The notes beneath the pieces are model-generated. The model was not told where the DNA came from. It saw nothing but the letters and a program-made list of their open reading frames with translations, and ran no database searches. From Euryarchaeota archaeon UBA52 (GTDB lineage: Archaea > Thermoplasmatota > Poseidoniia > Poseidoniales > Thalassarchaeaceae): DNA of 64,000 nt. Both the position numbers and the translations under genes were made by a program. The DNA lies in assembly GCA_002505455.1 (NCBI GenBank), contig DAVB01000060.1:1-64000 (forward strand). Reading direction: 5' to 3'. Every line of letters starts with the position of its first letter. Position 1 is the stretch's first letter. Of the stretch, positions 27,829-36,657 are shown piece by piece.

Positions 27829-27911
27829 GTCCCTGTGCATCAATAGGCACACAGTCGACATTCACTTATCAGATTCATGGAGTTCATACGTGTCGCCTTC
27901 TGTGCCTCACC

Positions 27912-28697
27912 ATGGTTCTATCAGTAGACCGACCGAGTCAGAGAACAGCCCTGGTCACCCTTTCAGAGGATTCATCGAGAGATACATTTTCTTCCGGCAC
28001 AATAGAACATCTAATCGATACAATAGATGGGCTAATCCAAGATCAAAATACCAATGCGGTGATACTTACGGGAACAGGGAGATTTTTCTGTGCGGGTGGA
28101 CCGGTAGATAAGTTCGATAATGCGATTGACGATGGTTCAATCGGGGAACTAGTCGGGACTATGACGGGGCATCTACATCCTCTATTGCTTCGCATAAGGA
28201 AATCTTCTACGGTTTTCATAGGTGCGATTAATGGCGCTGCAGCAGGGGGAGGCCTAGGATTAGCACTCAGCATGGATTATAGGATATGTGTACCAAATGC
28301 GAAACTCGCCGCCTCGTTTTTCAGACTCGGGATATCTCCGGATGGGGGCACGACATGGCTTCTTCCAAGATTGGTGGGGCAACAAGCAGCAAGGAAATTC
28401 TTCTTCGAGAATTTGGTATGGGACGGCCTGTCCGCACAAGAAGTCGGCGCTGTAGACGAGGTTGTAAATGAGGACGAACTCATTCAAAGATCGATACAAG
28501 TTGCTGATAGATGGGGCGCATGGTCTGAAAGTAGCAGAAGGGGCACCAAGCAACTTCTGGACGCCTCTTCGACAACTTTCTTTGAAACGCAACTCGAATT
28601 TGAGCGCCAGTTGATGATTGCCTCGTCGCTCACTCCAGAGTTCAAAGAAGGAGTAAGGTCATTCCTCGAGAAGCGAGATCCAGACTTTAGTCAATAA
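27912..28697 (+). CDS. Crotonase-family isomerase, PaaG-like
   Basis: 261 residues from the ATG at 27912; the frame extends upstream through the aldehyde dehydrogenase start and is not coding there. The first catalytic Glu of hydratases is replaced (AGGGLGLAL), while GISPDGGTTWLLPRLVG carries an Asp as in PaaG (2-(1,2-epoxy-dihydrophenyl)acetyl-CoA isomerase) and related enoyl-CoA isomerases. So isomerisation rather than hydration is expected. Its neighbours include a BoxB/PaaA-like epoxidase, which fits ring-epoxide rearrangement to an oxepin. A delta3,delta2-enoyl-CoA isomerase is the main alternative. Confidence 0.82.
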   Translation: MVLSVDRPSQRTALVTLSEDSSRDTFSSGTIEHLIDTIDGLIQDQNTNAVILTGTGRFFCAGGPVDKFDNAIDDGSIGELVGTMTGHLHPLLLRIRKSSTVFIGAINGAAAGGGLGLALSMDYRICVPNAKLAASFFRLGISPDGGTTWLLPRLVGQQAARKFFFENLVWDGLSAQEVGAVDEVVNEDELIQRSIQVADRWGAWSESSRRGTKQLLDASSTTFFETQLEFERQLMIASSLTPEFKEGVRSFLEKRDPDFSQ

Positions 28698-28970
28698 TCA
28701 TATCAGTGGTCGTCTTAGCCGTAAAACTCCGAAAATTATTGAGGAAATACACGTCAATGCTGCTAAATTAGCCATAATAATCGATGGAGATTTGATTAAG
28801 ATACCATAGATTAGCCAAGCAACTAACGCCGTTGCCACTAGACCAAAAGTTGGTACTGAGATTCCCTCGTGCCTTTCCAAAATCCAGACTTCTTTGATTT
28901 GGGGTATCCATGCAACAACTCCAAGGACACCTGCAAATAGGCCAATCAACTCAACCCAAAGAGCAGCCAT
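28698..28970 (-). CDS. SemiSWEET/PQ-loop small membrane transporter
   Basis: 90 residues with three hydrophobic helices. VVAWIPQIKEVW near residue 18 is the PQ-loop of the MtN3/SWEET fold, where a dimer forms the sugar pore; FGLVATALVAWLIYGILI is the second helix. Bacterial SemiSWEETs carry mono- or disaccharides, but substrate cannot be read here. The gene abuts the SDR gene upstream, so it is the last gene of the minus-strand acyl-CoA operon. It is convergent with the PaaG-like gene, with no gap. Confidence 0.8.
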   Translation of the reverse strand: MAALWVELIGLFAGVLGVVAWIPQIKEVWILERHEGISVPTFGLVATALVAWLIYGILIKSPSIIMANLAALTCISSIIFGVLRLRRPLI

Positions 28971-29741
28971 TCATTCACCGAGTCCCGGTATCACTCTTCC
29001 TTCCATTCCGCCTGAAACCTCAATCACTTGGCCAGAGATATGGCCGCTAGCCGCCTCTGAAAGAAGGAAGGCAACCGACCCAGCAACATCATCCGGGGAT
29101 GCAAGCTTCTTCATCGACATAGTCAGCATTGCATTGCTAGCAATTTCTTGATCAATACCCGATTCGATTTTTGAATCTGTAAGAGTCCAACCTGGTGCTA
29201 CAGCATTTACTCTAATCGAAGTTCCTGAAACATCGTTTTTGAGAGTACGAAGAAGACCACTTGTAATTGCTCCCTTTGCAGTTGCATAATCTGAGTGCCC
29301 CCTCTCCCCGTGGATCCCGGCCGTCGATCCAATTAGCACAAGACTCCCCTCTCCCCTTGCCATCGCCTTCCTGAGAAAACCCTGCGCCGTTAGAACGGTA
29401 ATGCCTAGATTCGATTCGAGTGTGGAATTCCATCGATCTTCAGAGATTTCCCATATGGGCATAGGTTTTGGAGGATACAATCCAGCGTTAGCGACACAGC
29501 ATTGCAACGCTCCGATCTTATCTTCGATTTGGTCAAACATTTTGTTGACATCGTCTTTTCTTCTAAGGTCTGCATAGACAGCAACCCCATCTATTTCATC
29601 AGCCAGACTTTCAGCTTCAGATTTCGAAGTGTGATAATGTACGATAATGCTGCCTCCCCGCTTAGCGAGACACCGACATATCGCTCTACCTATGCCCCCT
29701 GCTCCACCAGTTACCAGAATGGTCTTACCTTCCAAACTCAT
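28971..29741 (-). CDS. Short-chain dehydrogenase/reductase
   Basis: 256 residues from ATG 29741; a GTG at 29750 overlaps the upstream stop as GTGA and is possible. Cofactor motif TGGAGGIGRA, NAG (VANAGLY), catalytic Ser (GSTAG) and YxxxK (YATAK) are all seen, with the C-terminal VIEVSGGM of FabG-like enzymes. Probably oxidises or reduces a 3-hydroxy/oxoacyl intermediate. The Asp/Arg content after the first strand (HYHTSKSE) is more NADP-like. Coupled to the 3-hydroxyacyl-CoA dehydrogenase gene. Confidence 0.92.
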   Translation of the reverse strand: MSLEGKTILVTGGAGGIGRAICRCLAKRGGSIIVHYHTSKSEAESLADEIDGVAVYADLRRKDDVNKMFDQIEDKIGALQCCVANAGLYPPKPMPIWEISEDRWNSTLESNLGITVLTAQGFLRKAMARGEGSLVLIGSTAGIHGERGHSDYATAKGAITSGLLRTLKNDVSGTSIRVNAVAPGWTLTDSKIESGIDQEIASNAMLTMSMKKLASPDDVAGSVAFLLSEAASGHISGQVIEVSGGMEGRVIPGLGE

Positions 29742-29746
29742 TAAAA

Positions 29747-30643
29747 TCACATACCAAGATCGTCCCTATCTTTCTTCTCACCCGCATTCCATTCGTAAAT
29801 CCCTCGCCCAGTTTTTCTTCCGAGGTCCCCCGCATTGACGAGCTGATCTAGAAGAGGGTGTGGGAGATACGAGTCGTTTTCGAAAGATTCTGCTAAACCG
29901 TTTAGTATGTCTCTCCGGACATCAAGGCCGACAAGATCTGAAAGCTCCAGTGGCCCCATCGGATGGCGATATCCGAGCCTCATGGCCGTGTCAATGTCAG
30001 ATGCCGATGCAACGCCTTCTGCAAGCATTCTAATCGCCTCATTTCCAAGTACAACTCCAAGGCGACTAGTTGCAAAACCCGGAACGTCTTTTACTACGAT
30101 AGAGGTTTTCCCCATCTTATCTGCTGCATATTTTGCAATATCCACTGTTCTATCAGAGGTCTCTTCATGTCGTATAATTTCCACAAGTGGCATTAGAGGC
30201 ACGGGATTGAAGAAGTGCATCCCAACAACTCTTTCCGGTTTCTGGGTCGATCTTGAGATTTCTTCCACACTTAGACTGGAAGTATTAGTCGCAAGTATTG
30301 CATTCTCATCCGCTAAACGATCAAGAGATTTGAAAATATCACTTTTCAGATCCATTCTTTCTGGAACCGCTTCAATAATCAAATCACTCCCCGACACAGC
30401 CTGTTCAAGGGTCGAGGGGATAATGTTCAACCTCCACTTATCAACCATTTTCGGATCGGTCTTTCCTTTTTGAACACCCTTTGACCAGAACTCTTCGATA
30501 CGAAGTATGCCTGCTTCAACTCCTCCTGCCAGTGCATCGTGAAGCCGTACTTCCCAGCCTATCTGAGAACAAACTTGAGCAATACCGGCACCCATCGTGC
30601 CCGCGCCAATCACTCCAACTGTGCCTATCGGACTGTCGCCCAT
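29747..30643 (-). CDS. 3-hydroxyacyl-CoA dehydrogenase
   Basis: 298 residues. The N-terminal Rossmann motif GVIGAGTMGAGIAQ is followed by ATNTSSLSV, GMHFFNPVPLMPLVEI (catalytic His), KDVPGFATSRLG and the C-terminal helical domain with GYRHPMGPLELSDLVGLDV. This is the stand-alone FadB-C-terminal/PaaH-like type using NAD to oxidise 3-hydroxyacyl-CoA. It sits in the middle of the minus-strand operon between the unknown protein and the SDR. Confidence 0.96.
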   Translation of the reverse strand: MGDSPIGTVGVIGAGTMGAGIAQVCSQIGWEVRLHDALAGGVEAGILRIEEFWSKGVQKGKTDPKMVDKWRLNIIPSTLEQAVSGSDLIIEAVPERMDLKSDIFKSLDRLADENAILATNTSSLSVEEISRSTQKPERVVGMHFFNPVPLMPLVEIIRHEETSDRTVDIAKYAADKMGKTSIVVKDVPGFATSRLGVVLGNEAIRMLAEGVASASDIDTAMRLGYRHPMGPLELSDLVGLDVRRDILNGLAESFENDSYLPHPLLDQLVNAGDLGRKTGRGIYEWNAGEKKDRDDLGM

Positions 30644-30669
30644 ATGCCTGCAACACCGTGGTCAGGATT

Positions 30670-31233
30670 TCAGGCTTCGCGGCCGTACTGTGCTATGGCT
30701 GCCTGAAATAGACGTTGACGAGGTACATCGTGCTCGAGGAAGCATGTGAAGGGTGCTAAATCCTTAATCAACTCAATAGTTCCAACATATGCTCCGTAGA
30801 TGAAAGGATCAGCTCTTTGGGTATCCGGGATATCGAAGCCTAGGGCCTTCAATCCCTTGCGTGTATCTTGATCCCATATTGTGTATGTGTGGCTGGTGAA
30901 ATGCAGATATGCCGATATCCTTCGAACATCCTCTATGATTATGTCATCTAAACTTTCTAGCAGTAGGGTATCCGGATATCTGACGGCTAGAAGAAACAGT
31001 CTGAGCATTAGATCCTGATCTTGGTTCAATCTCCTGTGCTCGAGTCCCATCCAATCGTCAATCATACCGAGCATATCGCTCGTGAGCGGCCTGTGGATCC
31101 TATACAGGAGCTCTTCGTACATTTCCGGTTTTGATTCTGGATCGTTATGATATCTATCGAAGAGTTCTGGAACCCTTTCGAAGAACGGCGAGAGTAAATC
31201 CCTGTCAACATTTAGAAGAGCATGAGTTTGCAT
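30670..31233 (-). CDS. Unknown helical protein in the epoxidase operon
   Basis: 187 residues from ATG 31233; an extension to 31272 would overlap the upstream gene. I do not recognise the family. It is soluble and mostly helical by composition, with acidic N-terminus (FFERVPELFDRYHND), a DDW.GLEHRRLNQDQDLMLRLFLL segment, and a later His/aromatic-rich part (YLHFTSHTYTIWD). It starts 26 bases after the BoxB/PaaA-like gene stop. A small accessory subunit or partner of the oxygenase, in the place PaaB/PaaC would hold, is a guess from position. Confidence 0.7.
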   Translation of the reverse strand: MQTHALLNVDRDLLSPFFERVPELFDRYHNDPESKPEMYEELLYRIHRPLTSDMLGMIDDWMGLEHRRLNQDQDLMLRLFLLAVRYPDTLLLESLDDIIIEDVRRISAYLHFTSHTYTIWDQDTRKGLKALGFDIPDTQRADPFIYGAYVGTIELIKDLAPFTCFLEHDVPRQRLFQAAIAQYGREA

Positions 31234-31259
31234 AATCAACCACCTTCCCGAAAGGAGAG

Positions 31260-32405
31260 TTACCCCTTCCACTCACGATATTGAATCCATTCTACACCGG
31301 GAGCCATGTATTCTTCTACCAGCTTTCGCTCATCTTCATCAGATGGCAGGACTTCAGCAAGATAATCCGCATATTCTTCTTCACTGCCTTCGAATTCTTC
31401 TCCCATTACAGTGTATAACTTTCCAGAATACTTCCCTATTCCGCGATTGAATTTATCTGAGGGGATGTAAAGCTCCGGATCTCCTTCCGGCCGACCTTTG
31501 CTTATACGGGCCATTTCAGCTTTGATTTCGTCGAAATATAGTCCACGGCTCGCCTCATTCAGATGGTCTCTATCAGCATCATCATTAGATTCCCGTTCAT
31601 CGTACCTGCCCTTTACCCCATAGACATACGCCCACTGTGCCGAAGTAGACTCATCTGTCCCGAAAAGGTCGAGACCCGTGCTAACCCACTTATTGACATA
31701 TTTCTGAAGGAATGAAGTCGGTATAACGCCTGCCTTGACTATTCTTCTGAGACCATTCGCACCTGTTCCGAGATGGAAGGACTCTTCTTTGAGCATCGGA
31801 CCCATTGATGCTGCTAGAGGTTGGAAAGAGCTAGTGGATAGCATCTTTAGTTGGTATTTCCCATCTCGATCGATAAAATGAGTAAAACAGAAGAAGTCGA
31901 GCCAGTGATCGATTGGAGCATTGAATGAACCCAGAAGCCTTGTTCCATCCTGTGCATTCCTTTCCAGAAGCTTAGCCGCCTCACGAACTCCCTGCTCGCC
32001 GAAGTAAGTGCAGAGAAGATAGGCCATCTGCCAACCATGTCGCTGCTCTTCGCACATGATCCTAAGAGCTGATTTTCGATCATACTCAGTTGGCGCTGTC
32101 GCAAGAAGATGATTTTGCTGCTCTACCGAGGCAAATTCCGTATCGCCCTGGACGCTAATCATTGTGATAATCGCATCTCGGATGTTCTGTTGGGGTATCT
32201 GCATCCTTCGACTCCACTTCGGCATCCCTTCAAAATCTCCGAATTCAATGCTGTCTCCAGCAGAGATCCAATCGAATCTGATTTCAAATCTGTAATCTCC
32301 AAGCCAAGCAGGATCGAATCCAATTCTAGTTTGCCATTCATGAAACTCCTGAACCCAGCCTTCGAAGTTTGGAGTGTAGCCCTCGACAATTTCAGTCCTG
32401 CCCAT
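31260..32405 (-). CDS. BoxB/PaaA-family diiron aryl-CoA epoxidase-like protein
   Basis: 381 residues. Two ExxH diiron motifs are visible: CEEQRHGWQMAY (E120, H123) and LKEESFHLGTG (E208, H211), with further acidic ligands upstream (GDTEFASVE) and in FIDRDGKYQL near 178. LLGSFNAPIDHWLDFF and the DRDGKYQL stretch resemble benzoyl-CoA 2,3-epoxidase BoxB; PaaA is the other relative. Such enzymes epoxidise the aromatic ring of a CoA thioester with O2 and need a reductase, not seen nearby. BoxB is usually about 470 residues, so this is shorter. Function by family; the substrate is open. Confidence 0.78.
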   Translation of the reverse strand: MGRTEIVEGYTPNFEGWVQEFHEWQTRIGFDPAWLGDYRFEIRFDWISAGDSIEFGDFEGMPKWSRRMQIPQQNIRDAIITMISVQGDTEFASVEQQNHLLATAPTEYDRKSALRIMCEEQRHGWQMAYLLCTYFGEQGVREAAKLLERNAQDGTRLLGSFNAPIDHWLDFFCFTHFIDRDGKYQLKMLSTSSFQPLAASMGPMLKEESFHLGTGANGLRRIVKAGVIPTSFLQKYVNKWVSTGLDLFGTDESTSAQWAYVYGVKGRYDERESNDDADRDHLNEASRGLYFDEIKAEMARISKGRPEGDPELYIPSDKFNRGIGKYSGKLYTVMGEEFEGSEEEYADYLAEVLPSDEDERKLVEEYMAPGVEWIQYREWKG

Positions 32406-32503
32406 GACCCTATGACTGCTAGGTCGTATTTCAAGTTCAGGCTTCTACCATCAAAATTCTACTATCAAATATCTAAGCATAGCATCGTCATTGGAAACAG
32501 ATT

Positions 32504-33364
32504 TTACTGCCCGGTGAATTTGGGGGTTTTCTTGTCAACATACGCCGCTATACCCGCTTTCGCATCATCTGATTGGAAGAGATCGGATTGTAACTCGCGT
32601 TCCAGTGCAAGGTGATATTCCAATGGTATCTCAAGACCGCTCTGCACGCTCCTTTTGATATTTCCAATTGCCTTTGCAGCAGCAAACGGAAGAGAGAACT
32701 GCCCTGCATAGTCAAGGACATCTTGGCGGAATTCCTCCAGACTCATACTATCATACACATCGTGCACGAGCGCCATATCTTTTGCTTCCTCGAATTGGAA
32801 TTTCCTTCCAGTAACCATGATCTCCATTGATTTTGCCTTTCCTACTAATCGCGAAAGCCTAGCAGTGCCACCAGTACCAGCCAAAACTCCGAGTGAGACC
32901 TCTGGAAGACCGACTTGGAAATTTCCTTTACGAGCAATTCTGATGTCTGCCGCCATTGCGATTTCAAGCCCACCGCCTACGGTGTGTCCGTTCAGTGCGG
33001 CGACAACGAGCTTAGGCGTCTGCTCAAGCCGACTCAATGTCTCATTGGCATGGAGGCAAAAGAAGTACTTGTAGCGAGGAGTAAGCCGATTTAGATATTT
33101 TATGCTAGCACCTGCTGAGAAGAATTTATCTCCATGCCCTGTTATCAGAATAACACTTACTTCGTCATCGAAACGTGCGCTCAATACCGCATCATCTATG
33201 TCGTGCCACATTTCTCTGGTGTATGTATTAACTGCGGTTTTCCCTTCTTCAAGAGGCGCACCATCAGAGTCTGATATCAACTCTATAATGGCAATACCAT
33301 TGTCAGTCACGCCATAGTTGACGAGTCTATTCTTCATTGGGGTAAGTTCGGGCCATTCAGCCAT
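32504..33364 (-). CDS. Enoyl-CoA hydratase (crotonase family)
   Basis: 286 residues (an internal ATG at 33337 is possible). Oxyanion and catalytic motifs: SAGASIKYL, GHTVGGGLEIAM (first Glu) and GLPEVSLGVLAGTGGTARL (second Glu), so hydratase chemistry is retained. It is 98 bases upstream of the BoxB/PaaA-like gene on the same strand and 61 bases downstream of the flavoprotein gene. In a phenylacetate-like route it would fill the PaaF place. Confidence 0.92.
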   Translation of the reverse strand: MAEWPELTPMKNRLVNYGVTDNGIAIIELISDSDGAPLEEGKTAVNTYTREMWHDIDDAVLSARFDDEVSVILITGHGDKFFSAGASIKYLNRLTPRYKYFFCLHANETLSRLEQTPKLVVAALNGHTVGGGLEIAMAADIRIARKGNFQVGLPEVSLGVLAGTGGTARLSRLVGKAKSMEIMVTGRKFQFEEAKDMALVHDVYDSMSLEEFRQDVLDYAGQFSLPFAAAKAIGNIKRSVQSGLEIPLEYHLALERELQSDLFQSDDAKAGIAAYVDKKTPKFTGQ

Positions 33365-33425
33365 GCATCACCGGCCTCAAACGCCCATATCAACCAAGCG
33401 ATTAACAAGTTTGGATATCGAAGAG

Positions 33426-34649
33426 TCACTGATCAGAACTGCTGAAAGAAGTCTTAGCACCCTTCTTCTGTATCTTTTTCCATTGTTCGGATACTTCCAT
33501 GGCCTCAGTGCTCGGCTCCCATGCGTCTCTCTTGAGCGCTTTTCGAAAAGGCATACGGAGATGCCGGCGTCCATCTGAAGACGCACCTCTCCTTAACATC
33601 GCCAACCGAGCAACGGGCCATATCATCCTCCTCAACAGCCCCGGCTCGTAAATTCGCCTCATGAATCGCAATCCATCCCCTGAACGTTTCTGATCTCTCA
33701 TCCAGTATCTTGCTACTGCCTTGAACCCCCTGTCTCCCATTCTGTTCATCAAGAATCGATTAGTCGCACTCGCCTTAACCAATGGGAGAAGACGCCTCCG
33801 AACCTCCTCTTCATAATCGATCTCCCCCATGATTGATTTCGCTGCCAGAACTCCGCTAGTTATCGCATACCGCATTCCGAAGCCCCACATGAAATCCTGA
33901 AGCCCACCCGCTTCTCCGACGTAATGGCGACCATCAACGATGTAACGATCCGGTATTGAGAAATCTCCCTTTCCGCCGACTCGCTTGATGGGTACTCTGT
34001 CTAATTTGTAGTAGCGTTCATACCATGCTATTGTCTCATCAAGGAAACGCCCACTCTTACGCTGTTTCCTCCATAGACACGTGCAAATTAATCCAATACC
34101 ATCGATGATTATCATGTAGCTGTAGGCTCCTGGAGCAAGTTTGTCATTGAGCTGAAATGTTACATGATTCTCATGACTGGTCTTGAATATCTCTCCGAAT
34201 GCTACTGCACTCGATTGCTTCGGTCCGGCTGCTATTATGTCACATTCTGAAGGGTCCTTCTTGACCCCATAGTGAATTGTGGCACCAGCTGATTTTGCCA
34301 TTTCTTTGAATCCTTGGTCTATGCAGTGCTTATCTGTCCCCCGTTCCACTACTCTAAATGCGATACCGTCTGTGATTGGATTTGTTATTACATCATCAGG
34401 GTGGACCAGGTCAACTATGCTGAATGGGTCCGATTTGAAGGCCTCAGGATCAAGACCCCAATCACGCATCTCATCAAAGAAGTCGTTTTGAGAAGTCCAA
34501 TTCTCGATTCCTTGAAAGTCACCATCAAACCGGGCCCCACTATCTTTCCGTATCTCATGAACATGAACTTCCCTTCCTGCTTTAGCAAGAATAGTCGCGG
34601 CCGCAAGGCCGGAAAGACCCGCCCCGAGTATGTCCACTCTTTCACCCAC
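33426..34649 (-). CDS. FAD-dependent oxidoreductase, geranylgeranyl reductase-like
   Basis: 407 residues with GTG start. The N-terminal FAD-binding GAGLSGLAAATILAKAG and a later VGEAGGLQDFMWGFGMRYAITSG (the GD/GEAAG..P..G.G motif of the geranylgeranyl reductase/halogenase group) define the fold. The C-terminal 100 residues are Arg/Lys-rich and may sit on the membrane. Saturation of archaeal lipid isoprenoids is the usual role; it heads the acyl-CoA operon, so a catabolic flavoenzyme role cannot be ruled out. Confidence 0.75.
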   Translation of the reverse strand: MGERVDILGAGLSGLAAATILAKAGREVHVHEIRKDSGARFDGDFQGIENWTSQNDFFDEMRDWGLDPEAFKSDPFSIVDLVHPDDVITNPITDGIAFRVVERGTDKHCIDQGFKEMAKSAGATIHYGVKKDPSECDIIAAGPKQSSAVAFGEIFKTSHENHVTFQLNDKLAPGAYSYMIIIDGIGLICTCLWRKQRKSGRFLDETIAWYERYYKLDRVPIKRVGGKGDFSIPDRYIVDGRHYVGEAGGLQDFMWGFGMRYAITSGVLAAKSIMGEIDYEEEVRRRLLPLVKASATNRFLMNRMGDRGFKAVARYWMRDQKRSGDGLRFMRRIYEPGLLRRMIWPVARLAMLRRGASSDGRRHLRMPFRKALKRDAWEPSTEAMEVSEQWKKIQKKGAKTSFSSSDQ

Positions 34650-34707
34650 GTTATTCCACCTCGTCTGATAGAGATAGCCCTATCCCTCAGATTCGTGTCC
34701 GCCAGCC

Positions 34708-35127
34708 ATGGTCGTCGAGGTCATCGTCACAGAGAGTCCACTCGATCCTTCTAATTTGATGACAATGATTGATTCGGACGGTGCTGGAGCAGTCGCGTCT
34801 TTCATCGGACTTGTTCGACCGAGTCATGGTGATGAACAAGTAATGGGACTCGAGTTTGAGGCATGGGGAAGCAGACTTCCTGCAATCTTACGGGAAATCG
34901 GAAAGAGGGCTGTTGAAGAGCAGAATCTAAGATCAATAGTCATAGCACACAGAATCGGCTATGTCGAACCTGGTGAAACAATCGTTTGCATACATGCATC
35001 GGCGAATCACCGGGCTCAGGCTTTTGCTGCTTGTAGTTGGACCATCGACGAACTAAAACGCCAAGCACCAATATGGAAGAAGGAGATCCGTTCAAGTGGC
35101 GAATATTGGATAGAGGGACTTGGTTGA
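34708..35127 (+). CDS. moaE: Molybdopterin synthase catalytic subunit MoaE
   Basis: 139 residues. FIGLVRPSHGDEQVMGLEFEAW, HRIGYVEPGE, ASANHRAQAFAAC and the C-terminal PIWKKEIRSSGEYWI (catalytic Lys) are the MoaE pattern. With the sulfur carrier MoaD it turns cyclic pyranopterin monophosphate into molybdopterin. It is followed 43 bases later by moaC, forming a Moco pair; moaA and moaD are not in view. Confidence 0.95.
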   Translation: MVVEVIVTESPLDPSNLMTMIDSDGAGAVASFIGLVRPSHGDEQVMGLEFEAWGSRLPAILREIGKRAVEEQNLRSIVIAHRIGYVEPGETIVCIHASANHRAQAFAACSWTIDELKRQAPIWKKEIRSSGEYWIEGLG

Positions 35128-35170
35128 GATATGTCCGAGCGCCTAAGTACCCCCACGTGGAGAGAGATGT

Positions 35171-35626
35171 ATGCCGAATAACCCGTCAGTCGTTGATATT
35201 GGTTCAAAAAAACCGATGTTTCGCCGAGCAATTGCAACCGGGGTACTGGTGGTCCCTCCACGGGTATTGGAAATAGCACTGGAGGGCATGACCTCCAAAG
35301 GAGACCTCAGAACGTCATCGACAATTGCTGCTATTATGGCAGTTAAGAATACGCCTACATCCCTTCCGCATTGTCACCCAATTCCTATAGATAGCTGCAC
35401 CGTGGACTGGGAAGACGATAATCTTGGTTTGAGATGTACTGTTACTGTGACTTCCACGGCAAAAACGGGGGTCGAAATGGAGGCCCTATGTGGCGTATCA
35501 GCAGGACTACTTTGCGCTCTCGATATGCTAAAGCCAATCCTCAAGGACCCTGAGGGGCAGTATCCAGGAACCTCAATAGAAGGAATACGGGTATTATCGA
35601 AGCATAAGCATCCTGCGCAGGATTGA
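35171..35626 (+). CDS. moaC: Cyclic pyranopterin monophosphate synthase MoaC
   Basis: 151 residues. MVDIGSK-like start (VVDIGSKKPMFRRAIATG), KNTPTSLPHCHPIPIDS (substrate-binding His residues) and VTSTAKTGVEMEALCGVSAGLL are characteristic, as is the second-half DMLK. It catalyses the rearrangement to cPMP in molybdenum cofactor synthesis. Probably co-transcribed with moaE. Confidence 0.95.
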   Translation: MPNNPSVVDIGSKKPMFRRAIATGVLVVPPRVLEIALEGMTSKGDLRTSSTIAAIMAVKNTPTSLPHCHPIPIDSCTVDWEDDNLGLRCTVTVTSTAKTGVEMEALCGVSAGLLCALDMLKPILKDPEGQYPGTSIEGIRVLSKHKHPAQD

Positions 35627-35651
35627 TTGCTACCCCCCTCTACAACAGGCT

Positions 35652-36599
35652 GTGCCAGTTTACGATTTCACGGAGGATTTCCTTCGCGCCACATCTTCAG
35701 CCGCAGCTGCGGCCTATGGTTGGATAGGCAAGGGAGACGGAAAAGCCGCAGATGGAGCAGCCGTCGAGGCAATGCGTGATGTTTTCGATACGATTCCATT
35801 CGATGGCAGAGTTGCTATCGGAGAGGGGGAGCGAGATGATGCTCCCATGCTCTGGATTGGTGAGCCATTGGGCTCAAGTCAGGGGCTGGAGGATGCTCAA
35901 AGGATAGACATAGCAGTAGATCCTCTTGAATGCACCAATCATGTTGCAAATGATCTGCCCAATGCCATGGCCGTTCTAGCCGCAGCTCCCAGGGGCGCCT
36001 TACTCCACGCGCCTGATTGTTATATGGATAAGATTGCAGGCCCCTCGATATTGAAAGGCGAAATTAGTCTAGAAGGGTCCACACAGTACAACCTAGAAGC
36101 GACAAGTCACGTACTTGACCGCCCAATATCTGATTTGACTGTGGTAGTGATGGACCGCCCTCGACATACGGATCTAATTTCAAGAATAGAAGGAATGGGG
36201 GCTAATGTTCGATTGATTGGCGACGGAGACATAGCAGCAGCACTCGATGCAGCAGACCCCGAATCTAATACCGATCTTTTGATGGGTATAGGAGCAGCAC
36301 CTGAGGGAGTAATCACTGCTACAGCACTTCGCGGTATTGATGCCCCCTTTGAAGGACGACTCGTAACCACAACAGAAGAGCATCAAGATAGAGCATTGAA
36401 GATGGTCGGAGACCGAATCAACGATATTTGGGATCGAGACGAACTGTGCGCTTCTTCAGATGCAGTATACATCGGATCGGGAGTTTGCACCGGAAGGATA
36501 CCCGGAGTACGAAAGAACCAGGAAGGCAACATGATCGTAACTTCAGAGGTTATTGATGTCAAATCATCAACTAGATCGATTGTAGAAAGTACCCTATAA
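35652..36599 (+). CDS. glpX: Fructose-1,6-bisphosphatase class II (GlpX)
   Basis: 315 residues, GTG start. AAAAAYGWIGKGDGKAADGAAVEAMR, AIGEGERDDAPMLWIGE, VDPLECTNHVA (metal site; usual VDPxxGT) and GIGAAPEGVITATAL are the GlpX motifs, and the length is normal. It removes the 1-phosphate of fructose-1,6-bisphosphate in gluconeogenesis. Most archaea use a bifunctional class V enzyme, so a bacterial-type GlpX beside an aldolase is notable. Followed by the class I aldolase 58 bases later. Confidence 0.94.
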   Translation: MPVYDFTEDFLRATSSAAAAAYGWIGKGDGKAADGAAVEAMRDVFDTIPFDGRVAIGEGERDDAPMLWIGEPLGSSQGLEDAQRIDIAVDPLECTNHVANDLPNAMAVLAAAPRGALLHAPDCYMDKIAGPSILKGEISLEGSTQYNLEATSHVLDRPISDLTVVVMDRPRHTDLISRIEGMGANVRLIGDGDIAAALDAADPESNTDLLMGIGAAPEGVITATALRGIDAPFEGRLVTTTEEHQDRALKMVGDRINDIWDRDELCASSDAVYIGSGVCTGRIPGVRKNQEGNMIVTSEVIDVKSSTRSIVESTL

Positions 36600-36657
36600 T
36601 GAAGTTGCTCAAGGCGATGCCTTCATTTCCATCCCTCTTGTAGCCGTTCTGTAGAAT

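Noticed and set aside
27759..27911. N-terminal extension of the PaaG-like protein
   Set aside because: It would overlap the divergent aldehyde dehydrogenase start and adds a Cys/Leu-rich segment unlike crotonases; ATG 27912 gives the normal length.
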